64,000 bases of DNA from Zygnema cylindricum (Eukaryota; Streptophyta; Zygnematophyceae; Zygnematales; Zygnemataceae), in the NCBI GenBank assembly GCA_037447655.1, contig JBBHKE010003023.1:37290-101289 (forward strand), read 5' to 3'. The translations under genes were made by a program, and so were the position numbers. This document shows positions 46,849 through 58,718 of the stretch, in pieces. Numbering within the stretch: position 1 is the first letter of the stretch; the number at the start of each line of letters is the position of its first letter. The notes below the pieces were generated by a model that was not told where the DNA came from, searched no databases, and saw only the letters and a program-made list of their open reading frames with translations.

Positions 46849-47177
46849 GACAGGTGATTTTGAAAGTGATAGAGGTTTTCAACAAGGGAGTTCTTACAGT
46901 GGAAGGTAAGGATGGTCGAAAAATTAAAGGGAATCAGATCAATGTGGCCCCTTGCCACCTTTGGGGATTGGAGGACGAACCCACTTTCCACTTAATTTAC
47001 TTTGCTGATCCTCATTTGTGTTCATCAGCATGCAGCATGTCCCCTCCGCAGGGCCATTTCTTGATCTGCCATCAGTGCGGTCACTGTTGGCATTCAGCCT
47101 GTCTCCCCTCCTCATGGGAGCCACGCACAATACCCTCCACCACGTGGTTATACGGGAACTGCGAATTGGGCGGGTAA
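46849..47177 (+). pseudogene. Gypsy pol C-terminus with a PHD-finger-like extension
   Basis: The frame from about 46854 reads VIEVFNKGVLTVEGKDGRKI, then KGNQINVAPC, which looks like the end of a Ty3/Gypsy integrase. It continues without a stop into a Cys/His-rich segment: CSSAC, then ICHQC, WHSAC and WLYGNC. The spacing C-x3-C-x(11)-C-x2-C-x4-H-x2-C and the closing W-L-x-x-x-C fit a PHD finger, with the seventh ligand Cys replaced by Tyr. PHD fingers read histone H3 tails. The frame stops at 47175-47177, just before a polypurine tract and LTR. The 5' end of pol is absent, and a Copia LTR abuts it. Confidence 0.55.
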
Positions 47178-47204
47178 TTGTTCTGATGTGTTTATCACAG
47201 TTGA

Positions 47205-48665
47205 CTAAGAGGGGGGGAATTGGGACACCGGCTCAATTTCCAAGAACCGAATCCCATTCCTCGGTCAGGTGGGGAAAAAAAGGAAGGGAGGAAAGATCTT
47301 TCGCCCTCCCATGCACCCATTCCCATTCTGCATGCATGCTATGGGAGGGATGAGGGTAGCAGTGGGCATAATCATTTTTATGGGAAGCATTCGCATTTTG
47401 GGAGTTATCTGGAGGACTCCAATGTCGATTGCTCCGGGTAGGGGGCCCATCTCCCATTTTTCTCATGCACGCTCGACAGCTGTCAAGCTTGTGTGCTTCA
47501 CCAGCACTCCTTTATTTCACCAAGGATTTCCGGGCCCCTTTCCCTCTGTATGGTCATCGGAGTAAAAAGAACGGAGTGTACCCAACCGGATAAGATTCTT
47601 CTATTTTCCAAACTAAGCGGAATGCACTTTGTTTCGCGCCTAACGGAGGCTGAACAACGGAGTTATTTCGTTTCAAATATTACAATTGTGTTACATGCCA
47701 CCAGTTGCCACCTGCCCTTTTTTCGGCCACATTGTGGAACGCCACGTAACATTGGGGATAGTCTAGTAGATTTTGTTGTTGGCTGCCTGGAGAATGTTAG
47801 TTCATGTCCACTAGACTGGTAGAGCATTCATTATTTTGAGTCAAAGTTAGGCGTTTCATGTCCATTCAAAACTTTGTGCGCAATAGTGTATCATAAAATG
47901 ACATTTTGCTTCAAATCTAGCCGGAGCTAGTCACCTAACATTTTGCATTGAGTGTAGTCCAACCTGTTTTGTCTTATGTTCCTACGATAACAATTTGTGG
48001 CCGCTGATTGGCTCCTAGTATTGCTTTGACTTTGGTACTGTCGATAGGACAAACTTTGCTTGTATAAGGCACTTGGGGTTGAAGGAGACAAGTTGTTGTT
48101 TCAGTATTGTCTCCTGAATAAATCCTTAGAAATTCCAGCAAATCTTCTTTTGGAGAACCTTTGTTTGTCATGTGATTGTGACCCTATTGCCATCTTGGTT
48201 TGCCTTTGTCTTTTGTGGAAATTGTAGTTCGGTTGGGTAGTTGGCACTATCTTTTTTTTTTGGGCAGTTTGGGATTTGTGGCTGTTTGATACCGAGAGGG
48301 GTCTTGTCGGTTCTTGGTTGCGAAAACAAAGGAGTTAATGAGTACAATACCTGTTTTAGTGTCTTTGAAAGAGATCTTATCTCCTCTTGTAGACAACTTT
48401 CTTTTTTGGGGTATGTTCAGCTCGCTTGCTATTATTCTTAATCCTATCTCTATCTCTATTTTTCTAGGGCAAATTGATATTGTTAATTCTAAAACAACTT
48501 ATTATTCTTTTATTTATCCTTTATTCTGCGTGGGAGTGTCTTTGTTCTCTCTTTGGTAGTCCTTTTTGGGCTTCGGTAGCATTTCAGCCGGGGTTAATTA
48601 CCAGAATCTTTTGGACCAGAACAGTGGGTTTTGAGGGAAAATTTGTTAGACTTCTAGCGGATCAG
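47205..48665 (+). mobile_element. Putative Gypsy 3' LTR, preceded by a polypurine tract
   Basis: AAGAGGGGGGGA at about 47206-47217 fits a polypurine tract. The following TGGGACACCGG (47219) would be the LTR start. The same start recurs at about 48668, so the LTR would be about 1.45 kb. Several open frames inside show no family. Confidence 0.5.
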
Positions 48666-48930
48666 CAATTGGGACACCGGCTGAATTTCCTAAAACCCAA
48701 TCCCGTTCCCCGGTCAAGTGGGGAAAAGAAGGAAGGGAGGGAAGATCTTTTTGCCCTCCCATGCACCCATTCTCATTCTGCATGCATGTCTATAGGAGGG
48801 ATGAGGGCAGCAGTGGGCATAATCATTTTTATGGGAAACATTCGCATTCTGGGGGTTATTTGCATGACTCCAATGCCAACTGCTTTGGGCAAGGGGCCCT
48901 TCTCCTATTTTTCTCAGGCACGCTCGACAA
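48665..48930 (+). repeat. Second, truncated copy of the Gypsy LTR start
   Basis: It matches 47216-47480 (TGGGACACCGGCT, GCAGTGGGCATAATCATTTT) and stops at CACGCTCGACAACATT, where a Harbinger-type repeat begins. Two LTR starts in direct orientation suggest an LTR-LTR tandem left by recombination. Confidence 0.7.
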
Positions 48931-49532
48931 CATTAAGTGGCACCACTTGGGTTTTGATCGGATATTTAAAATCTTTTTAAAATCTTCACTCCGGCAAATT
49001 GCAGTTCAAATCTTCATTTGCGCATACTAGAACAGAACTTTTGCACTTTCTCCAAACGTTAGTCTTTTACGCCAGCTCATTTTTTAGTGTTCCTGATTTT
49101 GAACATGAGGAAAATCCATTGCCAGAAATAGTGTGACCAAAGAAATTGCGAGATGAAAGACTGTTTCGAGATTACTTTTTTAATTTTCAGTTGCATTTTG
49201 AAAAGTACATACCATGTGTAAATTTCCTCAATTTTTGTTGGTTTTTTATCATGACCCGTAGCTTGTTCGTCCAGCGTGTCATGATTATTTTTTGCCTGTA
49301 TCTGCCAACCCACCTCCTACAGGTACGTTGGCAGTTACAAAGAAAAATGAAGTGAACGCCTTGCGGATGAACATCCAACGATCAATATTTCCTCCAAGAC
49401 CTTCGGAGAGTATTGGCAAGATTATCTGTAATATTGTTTTGGGTAAAAAAACAAAATAAGCGGTACGGTTTGGTACGGGTAGTCGCATAATTTTGTAAAC
49501 TACCCCACTTTTCGACTGATGGAACTTGACCC
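48931..49532. mobile_element. Harbinger-type non-autonomous repeat, left end missing
   Basis: It is homologous to 41220-41828 (AGTGGCACCACTTGGGTTTT; CCACCTCCTACAGGTACGTT). It ends CTGATGGAACTTGACCC at 49532, followed by TTA, the expected 3-bp target. Confidence 0.65.
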
Positions 49533-50528
49533 TTAAAAATAGACGCCGCAAAATTTAACGGACAAAAAAATCCTACTTCCGTGATTTATATAGTTATTTA
49601 TTTGGGGTATGGTTACATCAGGAGGTCTTTGTAATAGTACGGACAACAAAATATATGTATTACAAAGGCCTCGGTTACATCGCGTATTGTCTAAAAAACA
49701 AGTTTTTACATACGTGTTCTGATTTGAGTGGTTCCTTGCAAGTTAACGATCAAATCTTTAAAATCGTCACAGATTTGAAAATCGACCATTTTCGTATGGA
49801 AATCCGTACTTGCGTATTTTGTACGTGTACTTCGCAAGTGTACCGCGTCAATGTACCTCAGAGATATCCTTCACTCTGCTGACTTTCAAGAAAAAATTGT
49901 ATTTCTTTTCGGCAAAGATTTTACGATCACCTTGTCCGAAGGCACTTGACTTTAGAGACCTGTGAAAATTTTCATTTTTTTTTAATGCCTTGATATATCG
50001 ACGATATATTTATCTCGATATTTTGATTTTTGAAATATCAAAGCGATATATCGATATCAGGAACCTTAAATTCGATATTTATCGAATATCAGCAAAAGGT
50101 CCTCGATACCCAACACTACTATTTTGGTTGCGCATAGTCACTTATGTCACCTTGTCAAAGATTGCACGTTTGAAGTACACATTAGTACAAATTACATACC
50201 GTTGAGTTTAAATTTGACGGTCAATTAGTTCAACAACTTTATTGTTAAAAACGGTTAAAATTTTGCTGCGCTTGCTAACGCCGACCGTCATAACAAAATC
50301 AACAATTCACACGGCCGACCAATTATACGGTAACAAAACTGCGGCAACTACATGTAAATAAAAGTGTTGCCCACTGTCACTTTATCACTTTACGTGACCT
50401 CTGTACTGAGAGCACATGTTGGCTTTTAAGTTACCCGCAAAAATGAAATCTAACAGTGAAGCGTTAAGTTGAACTTAAATGCAAATCGAAGAACTACGCA
50501 AAATGAAACCTCTAAAAACTAAAGTATT
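49533..50528. repeat. Unassigned; ATCGATAT-rich segment and a dispersed repeat
   Basis: About 49990-50090 is rich in GATATATCGATAT-type motifs. About 50280-50450 belongs to the CGGCCG/GCGGCAAC dispersed repeat. No gene is seen. Confidence 0.35.
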
Positions 50529-50529
50529 A

Positions 50530-53011
50530 GGGTGAAGTTCCATGATACGTTTTTGTAATTGTACGGCAAATTTTACAGACCGGGTCGATTAAGGGTAACC
50601 TTCCATCAGGCGTTCCTAGTAATCGTACGGTGATATTTACTGGCAGTAATATTTGTAACACCTTTTCATCAGGTTGTGTCAGCAAGGCAAAAATTGATTA
50701 CGTGTTAAATTGCGATTAGTACCACGTAGGATCTTGTTGAGCCGTCTTGGATTAATGAAAGATTAGAAAAGTACAAAATCTCAATCGCGTATTTGAAAAG
50801 ACGGACGTAGATTAAAATAACTAGTAGCGTCACGCTAATGTATAATTTGTACGACTTTGTATTTGGCGTTGTACCAACGGTCACGAAAACCGTTGCAAAT
50901 TGAAAATTCGTACAAATGTCTATGAATGTACCATTTGTACATTCATGTATTATCGCTGAACCAGCCGAGTCATGACTGTATGTCGTACAACCAAGATTTT
51001 GTCGTTGAACAAGGTGGCTTTGATGTTAGAAGGTACATGCCATTTGCCACATGTAAGTTTATAGCTTCACGTGCGTTGTGGATCGACTCTGAAATTTACA
51101 AGTGGAGCAATACACGCGTCCAATAAGCGCAATGTGTCCTCCTGAGGAGAGTCGGAGGAGACTTGCCAGGGTACAGGATAGAAGGGGCGTTTGCTTCGAA
51201 ATTTCAAAATCGGACGGTGGAATTTTTTGTTGGTTTTTGGAAACCTTTAGTCCTCTCTGTATCACATTGCTATGCTGCCATGCTGCGCTCGTTACATCGC
51301 AGCCATAGCAGCGTGTGTGATAAAGATATTTTGCTGCCATGCTGCGCTGGTCACATCGCAGTCATACCAGCTTGCGTACTAGGTACTAAGTTTATTGGAA
51401 CGTACGAAATTGGACTTCAAGTGACGCAAAGAAACATAGACGAAGGTGCGGAATGTGTTGGAGAAATGGACGGCGCATCGCGAAGCGATCCGATGATTAA
51501 TATTTGAAATGATTTAAATTGTACGTCGGCCGTACGAAACATAATGCGGCGGTCAAACATGTGATGAATTAGACGCCACCGGAGCTACGGACGACTGCGC
51601 CGTCAGTTTGGTGAGGGACGTGAAATCGCGTCCATCACATGATATTTATTTTGGACGGTCCTGATTCGTTTGAAAGAATTTGTAAGACTTGTAAATATTT
51701 AACAATGTTTGACAGGGTATTAATTATTACTGTAGCTCTCAGGTACACTCACATTAATAGAGGTAGTTGATTGATTGCGTACGGCTGGTATGCCTCCGTA
51801 CAGTTAGTAGTAAGCTGTAGTGTATATTTGTAGGACTTAGTCATTTCTAGACTTAGGAACTTTTTGGACAGAAACTGTTTCTGCTCTTTTTTGGGAATTT
51901 CATCTGAGAATTGCTCTCAGTTTTATTGGCAGAATTATCTGAAATTTTGCGTGTGTTATCCTCTGTGTGTTGGCAATATTGTGTCAAATTTTCAGACCTA
52001 TTGTGTCTCTGTTTTGCTTGGGGCTTCATTGTGAAGTTGGTCAGATATATCAAAGTTATGGCAGACTGTTTTTCTGCAACTTTGACTGAGTGTTGTGATT
52101 ATTCAGTTCGGTATTATTATATGAAATTTGGTGAGAATACTAAGTGGACTAGGAACTATCTGGTTGTGTAGTTTCAGCTTGGTTTGGTTATTCTGTAGAA
52201 TTCTGAGAGGAATCAAAGGAGGTTGTTTTGGTGTAGTCTGTGGTGCTTCCGAGGGTGCATTCATGGCTGAAAAGGGCTATGAACAACAGTTTTCACCAAA
52301 AAGTCTGGAGAATCTTAACGAATTTTTGGTAAACATCTTTTGTAAAAAAAAAAAAATCAGTACGGGTTAGTACGGAAAGGAACTTTCTCAAGTAAACAAG
52401 CCCATTTTTCGCCTGATAGAAGGTAACCCTGAATCGATGTTCCATCATGTCGAGTTTGTTTGACACGTGTTCTAAAATGACTGGCGCTACGCAAGCTAAG
52501 ATCCGATATTGAATATCTTTTAGATTTTTAGCACTAACAAACTTAGCTTCAAATCTTCACTCTCGTACCATGTACCTGCGTACGAAGTAATCAGTAATCA
52601 TATGACAAAAATTTTATACTTTTTGCAAACGCCAGTCTGTACGCAACTCATTATTTAGGGCTTCTGTATTCAAACATAACGAAAGTCCTTTGAGAGAAAT
52701 AGCGTGACGAAGGAATGTTACGAAATCTCGTTTTTATTTTGGAAAGTGCGTGTCATGTGCAAATCTTAAGATTTTTTGTTGGTTTTCCACCATGACACGT
52801 AGCTTAATCGTCCAGCGTGTCACGAACGAAGCGAACTCCTCGGAGATGAACATCCGATGGCTAGTATTACCTCCAAGACCTTCAAAGAGTATCGGCAAGA
52901 TTCTCTGTAATGTTGTTTTTCGTATAAAAACAAAATAGACGGTACGATTTGGTATGGAAGGTTGCTGATTTCTGTAAACTACGCCACTTTTCGCCTGATG
53001 GAACGTCACCC
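50530..53011. mobile_element. Harbinger-type element (outer) split by a second insertion
   Basis: The ends are GGGTGAAGTTCCATGATACG and its near-complement ending CTGATGGAACGTCACCC, each next to TTA (50527-50529 and 53012-53014). Without the inner insertion it is about 0.65 kb and matches the units at 41116-41828 and 48931-49532. Confidence 0.7.
50593..52429. mobile_element. Harbinger-type element (inner), 1.84 kb, nested
   Basis: The ends are GGGTAACCTTCCATCAGGCG and GCCTGATAGAAGGTAACCC. TAA precedes (50590-50592) and TGA follows (52430-52432). The homologous uninterrupted repeat at about 41168-41193 shows the empty site GATTGAGTCGATG, which confirms the insertion point. Internal open frames (51163-51507, 51911-52171, 52128-52370) show no transposase motifs. 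Confidence 0.75.
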
Positions 53012-53014
53012 TTA

Positions 53015-53755
53015 GAAATATTGTACGGACATATTAAGTCGCACGAAAAGAAAACCCTTAGAAATATTGTACGGACATATTAAGTCGCACGAAACGAAAT
53101 AAACTTTGTACACTATAAAAAAACGGAAAGGCTTAAAAATATCAATTGAAACTAAATGAAAAAAACGCGCGTCGTCACGCGGGACCAAATCAAGCCACAC
53201 TCTCTACGAATCAACATTTTTACATTGACAATTTTGCGGCTAATTTAAAGGCCACCAACACTTTTATTTACATGTGGTTGCCTCAGTTTTGTTACCCGTA
53301 AACCTTGGCCGGCCGTGTGAATTGTTGATTTTATTATGACGGTCAACGTTCCCAAGCGCGGCAAAATTTAACAGTTTGTAACAAGATGCTGAATGTCAAA
53401 ACTGTTTAACTCATTGGCCGTCAAATTTAAACTCAACGGTACGTAACTTGTACCAATGTGTACTTCAAACGTACAATCTTTGACAAAGTGACGTAATTGA
53501 CTGTGCAACCAAAATGGTCACTGCCATGATCAATACCCTATTCAAATTACATACCCTCGCACGATTTAAACCGTGTATCACGGTGTATCACGCGGGAAAT
53601 ACAGTACGAATAAAATACGAGTGTCGTTTCGGGTCAACGCGACTCGCTTTGACAAGATTGCTTTGCCGTTTGGTCGTGGTGGCTCCACTTTTCCCTTTGT
53701 TCAGATTCCTCCGCCCGGGTCATCCTCTCCCGCACTCCACAACGCACATGCCAGC
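53015..53755. repeat. Dispersed repeat upstream of the receptor kinase
   Basis: About 53013-53095 has a short direct duplication (CCTTAGAAATATTGTACGGA twice). About 53230-53520 is the GTGGTTG/CGGCCGTGTGAATT dispersed repeat. No coding sequence is evident. Confidence 0.5.
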
Positions 53756-54065
53756 TACAGGTGGGGCGAGGAGGGAGGAAGGAGGAGAAGAAGGAGGTGG
53801 AGGGAGGAGGAGTGGAGGGAAGAGGATATGGAGGGAGGAGGGAGGGAGGGAGGAGGAAGGAACGAAGGGAGGGGAAGGATAAGGACAAAATGGAATGGAA
53901 GGAGGGAGTGGAGAGGGGGGGAGGGGAGGGAGGAATGGAGGAGGGAGGAATGGAGGGAGGGAATGAGGGAGGGAGGGAGGGAGGGTGGGAGGGAGGAATG
54001 GAGGGAGGGAGTGAGGGATGGAGGGAGGGAGGGTGGGGGGAGGATGAGGAGGAGTTAGAGTGGAG
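53756..54065. repeat. GGGA/GGAGG purine-rich low-complexity tract
   Basis: About 300 bases of (GGGA)n, (GGAGG)n and GGAAT variants end about 200 bases before the ATG of the EXO receptor kinase. It lies on the sense strand in the likely promoter or 5' leader. Open frames through it are low-complexity artefacts. Confidence 0.85.
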
Positions 54066-54261
54066 GGGAGCAGATGAAGCCGTTCGTTTCAGTTGTACTT
54101 TGTCTTTAGTGAAATTATCTCATGTTTGGGACTTCTGCTTTGAATTTACTTTCTGGGTTTCAAATTTTTGACTTTCCCTTCTCCCTCCAGGATAACCTTC
54201 ATAAATTTATTGAAACATTTTTTTTTCAATTTCCGGCGGGCTCTTATCAACGTTCCCTCTG

Positions 54262-57200
54262 ATGGCTTCAGCAAAGAGAAGGAGGAACTTACTGTCTTCA
54301 ATTTATTTCTTATTTTTCTTTCTTCTTTCCGGAAATGCCATGGCTTCCTCTATACGAGGGAGATTCGACGAATCAGGAACCAGGAGACAGCTGGCAGATT
54401 TTAACACTAGCACCTTGAACTGGTGGGGGTATGATCCCATGAATGGGGGAGTCACAATCTATTTAATCTATTTTGGAAATTGGTCAACTTCTAGTCAAAA
54501 CATAATTCAAAGCTTCGTCGAGTCGTTAGGCTCGCAATCAAACACCGCTTTATACCCAAACCTTGGTGATTGGTGGAATATTATGACGGATTATTATGGG
54601 TCAGAATATGATATTAATGATGTTGTTTCTTTTGGAAAAGCTTTTGAGGTTGAGACAGTGGATTATTCGAACACAACATCTAGTTTGTCTTTTTTGGATA
54701 CGACATATACCGTCCAGATTCTCCTTTCGTCTTTAGTGTCTTCCTCGAAAGGAATATTACCGTACAGTTCCAATGCGATCTATGCAATTCTTGTTAGCGA
54801 TAACGTAACGGTGAGAATTTTCACATGGGAAAAGACTATAAATAGTGGTTAAAGCGAACATTGTTGCAATGTTACACCGTGAATCGTTATTAGTGTTAAT
54901 GTTTTTTTCATCTCTTTAAACATATTTTCTCCGTACACACATGTCGGTTTTTAGATCGGACGGTTGCGATTGAAAGGTAAGATTTTCAGCTTCCGATTGG
55001 CGGTCTCAAATTGAAAATCGGACAAGAGTGTACGGAGAAAAGATGTTTTAAGTGGCGAAGAAAATATTAACACTAATAGTGATACAGGGTGTAGTAACGT
55101 TAGGTAGTGAGGGTGACGATGATGATGATGATGATGAGAGAATTGTGGAATGTCTTGTGGTTTTTTGTGGGTTTTTTCATAACTGAGATTTTGATTTTCG
55201 TTTTCTATGATGACAATGATAATGGTAATGATAATGAGGACAGTTTTTGGTTGGAATTGTCTTGTGGATCTTTATAGATTTTGCTAAAAATGGTATTTTG
55301 AGCTTCGTTTTCTATGATGACAATGATAATGGTAATGATAATGAGGACAGTTTTTGGTTGGAATTGTCTTGTGGATCTTTATAGATTTTGCTAAAAATGG
55401 TATTTTGAGCTTCGTTTTCTATGCTTGAAGGATTGTTGAAAAAAGAATAAAAAATGTTACAATGTACCCAAAATTGATTGGAACTTATAATTGGCGTGGA
55501 GAGGATTAAGATAAGTCCTTATACTGGGAACTTTTTATGGCTTATGGTTAGGGTTGCATTTAGAATTCTAAGGCTAAATTAAATTCGGAGTGAGTTTCGG
55601 ATTTGCTTTAGAGTCGCGGTCATATATATCTATTTTTTTAGTTTTGTGATGACCTCCTATCTTTTCAGTCACCGATTCTATTGTTCTCTCCTTCTCCTCT
55701 TTTGCTTTTGGCTTATTCCCTCATATATATCAGTTTATGTCCTTCTTTGAGTTAACGGAAACATCAATTAAGGTGGATTTTGCACCTGATCCGGAAATGT
55801 CACGCCCCAATTTGTGAATGTAACCCAAAAGCAAAATTTTCTACCGGAAAAACCAAAAACATTGCGTTTCTCTCTCTCTTGCCTTCTCTTATTTTTCATA
55901 TTCGAAATAACTCCTGTCTCCTCCTTTCAGGTGGAAGATGCCTGCTCGTATTGCAGCCAAAATTACAATTACACGCATGATTTTACTGGAACTAACCTTA
56001 AGTACATTATGGTCTACGATGGATCGGTAAAATGTCCATATGAATGTCCGTACACATTTAACGAGACACATAAACCGCCGAACGGAGATGCAAGTGCGGA
56101 TCACGTCATTTTTCAATTGAGTAAACAAATTCTTAATACGGTCACAAATCCATTCGGGAGAGGTTGGCATGACATTAACAACGTCAGTATTGGTTATTTT
56201 TGTGAATCGGATAACAGTTTCATTACTGTGGATGCAAGTTCAAGTGAGTAAAACATTGCTCATTGCAAAATTGGTGACACTGAATGATAACATCGTTATT
56301 TGGAACATTGATAACATTGTTACATGAAAAATTGATAAAATTGTTATCCGGAAAATTGATGTTAAAGATTAGGAATTGAAAAACTCTAACAAACTTTGAG
56401 CATTGGACATTTGGATAGAATTTAGAATTCAATAAGCTTAACAAACATTGAACATTGGACATTGGGGCATTTGTAAGTTTACAATCGTAGCAAACATTAA
56501 ACTATGGACCTTGGACACAAGATACTCAAAATTATCTCACACTAAATAAATAGAAGAGCTTAGACATGTATATGAAACAATAGAAATTAACATTTTGCAG
56601 GTTTACGAAGCATTGAAGAGTAGGCATTGGAACATTTTTAGCTTAGAGGATTAACAGATATTACACATTGGTCACTGCAGATGTAATATTATAGTATTAT
56701 TATGTATACTATTATATTATTAGTATTATTATTAGAACACGATCCAACAAGGTTGAAAAGTGCCAGTGATTGAATATTGAACATTTCGCATTAAAAATGA
56801 TAAACAATTTTTGAAGAGTAAACATCAGGATGACAAATTGGATGTTAAATATTTGGAGTTGTACGAAGTTAGAAAATGTTCAGCAGGGAATATTTGAAAT
56901 TCAACAGTGCCTGTTGAACATCCAATATTAAACAAATGGGAATTAGAAATTCGGCATCGAATTTTTTAAGCCAATTATAACGAGGCAAAACAGTATTGAA
57001 CAGGAACATTGATGATTTGATATTGGGTTGCACGTTAGAATTAAAACGAGTATATTTAGAACAGGTATTGAAAAAATGAAAACGCAAACATGTCAAGTTT
57101 TGCATTGCATGGTTCATATTTTGGTTTCTCGAATTGAAGGATTCTTTCCAAATTTTTTGTCCCTCTCATCTCTCACCTCCCCCTTTTCGTTTCCTCCCCC

Positions 57201-58681
57201 TCTCCCTTTCCCTCTCCCTCTCCCTCTCCCACTCCCTCTCCCTCTCCCCATTTTCCTCCCACTGCCTTTCCTCCTCCCCTTCCCCCTTCCCCCTCCCCCC
57301 CTCCCACTTCCCCTCCCCCCTCCCCTCTCCCCCTCTCCCTCCATCTCCCCCCTCCCCCTTCCTTCCTCTTCCCCTCCCTCTTCCATTTCCTACTTTCAGG
57401 TGTTTCCAATATCTATGGAAATGAGAATTCAAGATATTTGGTAGTCCCTGCTTGGAGCAGAACAAACAATACGTGTTCTCTCTCTCTCGACCCCCCTCCT
57501 CCTCCTCCTCCTCCTTCTCCTCCCCTACCTCCTTCTCCTCCCCTACCTCCTCCTCCTCGTTCCCCACCAATTGAAGGTATGACGAGTGTAGAGTAAATAT
57601 GTATATTTGAAAAAAAAAAAACACGAAGTTTCTAGATAATGTTAGGAATCTGAATATTTTCTTTATTATTTTGTTATTGTTATTTTCTTTTTGGTTCTCC
57701 GATTGCAAGTAACGTCACATTAATTAGTATGAATTACAGAAAAAAGGGAAGGGGAGAAAAAATATGTGGAACAAAGTCCTTTTATTTTGGAGTACAATGT
57801 ATTAGTTTAATTAATTCCAGAGTAATTAGGTGTACAATGTAGGTTTAAAATCTGAGGACATTTTCCATTTCTATAATTTTCTAGAGTTTGACCATCGGAA
57901 ACATGAAACATAAAACAAAAGAGATGACTCAAACAATTGAAAAGTGAAGAAATAAGATTCCATTTCTGACATTGAGGTTCAGGATTTTTTGTTCAATAAA
58001 AAATAAACAGAATCAAATGGAAATTTGGGCTCGATTATTGGAGGGGCCATCGGAGGAGCCGCCGGTATAATTGTACTTTTTGTCCTTATTCTCTGTATTT
58101 TCCGAAAGCACCGCAAACATAAATCGAGAAACACCAGTCTTAAATACTTGCCAGGTGAGCAAAAGTCATCCTCTCTGTCTCCCACTTTCTCCCTCTTTCT
58201 TTCGCTCACCCCTCCTTCCTCCCTCCCTCCCTCCCTTCCTCCCTCCCTCCGCCCCTCCTCCCTCCCTCTCCCTCTAAAATCGCAGAGAACAATCATAGTC
58301 GAAAAAAAAAAAACCAATGAAATTCCGAAAAACCCAGAAAAAACTAGAAAAAATTGTAGATTTCCTCCAATTTCCCCTTTTTCCTGTCCTTTAGAGATTA
58401 CATGTAATGTCCCGAATTTTTCTCTAAGCAACTTTCAAATTTCTCAATTTGATTTCAGATCTCCGTGCGCTTCAAATAATTCCGTACTCGAAAATTAAAA
58501 AAGCGACCGATAATTTTAGCAAAGAAAATGAGCTCGGGAGTGGCGGTTTTGGGAGTGTGTACAAAGGGGTTTTACCGGATGGAACTCTTTGGGCGGTGAA
58601 AAGAGCACATAAAAAAAGTGAAACGATGGCGGAATTTTGGAGAGAAGTAAGGCGTTTTACACTTTCCCTGACTCCCTCTCC

Positions 58682-58718
<37 letters not shown>

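Noticed and set aside
51163-51507. 114-codon frame inside the inner Harbinger-type element as a possible transposase
   Set aside because: No DDE motif or helix-turn-helix is visible, and part of it is a GCTGCCATGCTGCGCT short duplication.
50593-52429. First reading of the inner element as an insertion without target duplication
   Set aside because: Taking GGG...CCC as the ends gives TAA on the left and TGA on the right with TGA in the empty site, a normal 3-bp Harbinger duplication with one substitution.
53514-54171. Gly/Arg/Glu-rich frames of 122-161 codons upstream of the receptor kinase
   Set aside because: They are translations of a (GGGA)n tract. Low complexity with no splice or start support.
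57028-57708. Pro/Leu-rich and Gly/Glu/Arg-rich frames over intron 2
   Set aside because: CT-rich intronic repeat. The only part used is exon 3 (57400-57576), supported by splice phase and EXO homology.
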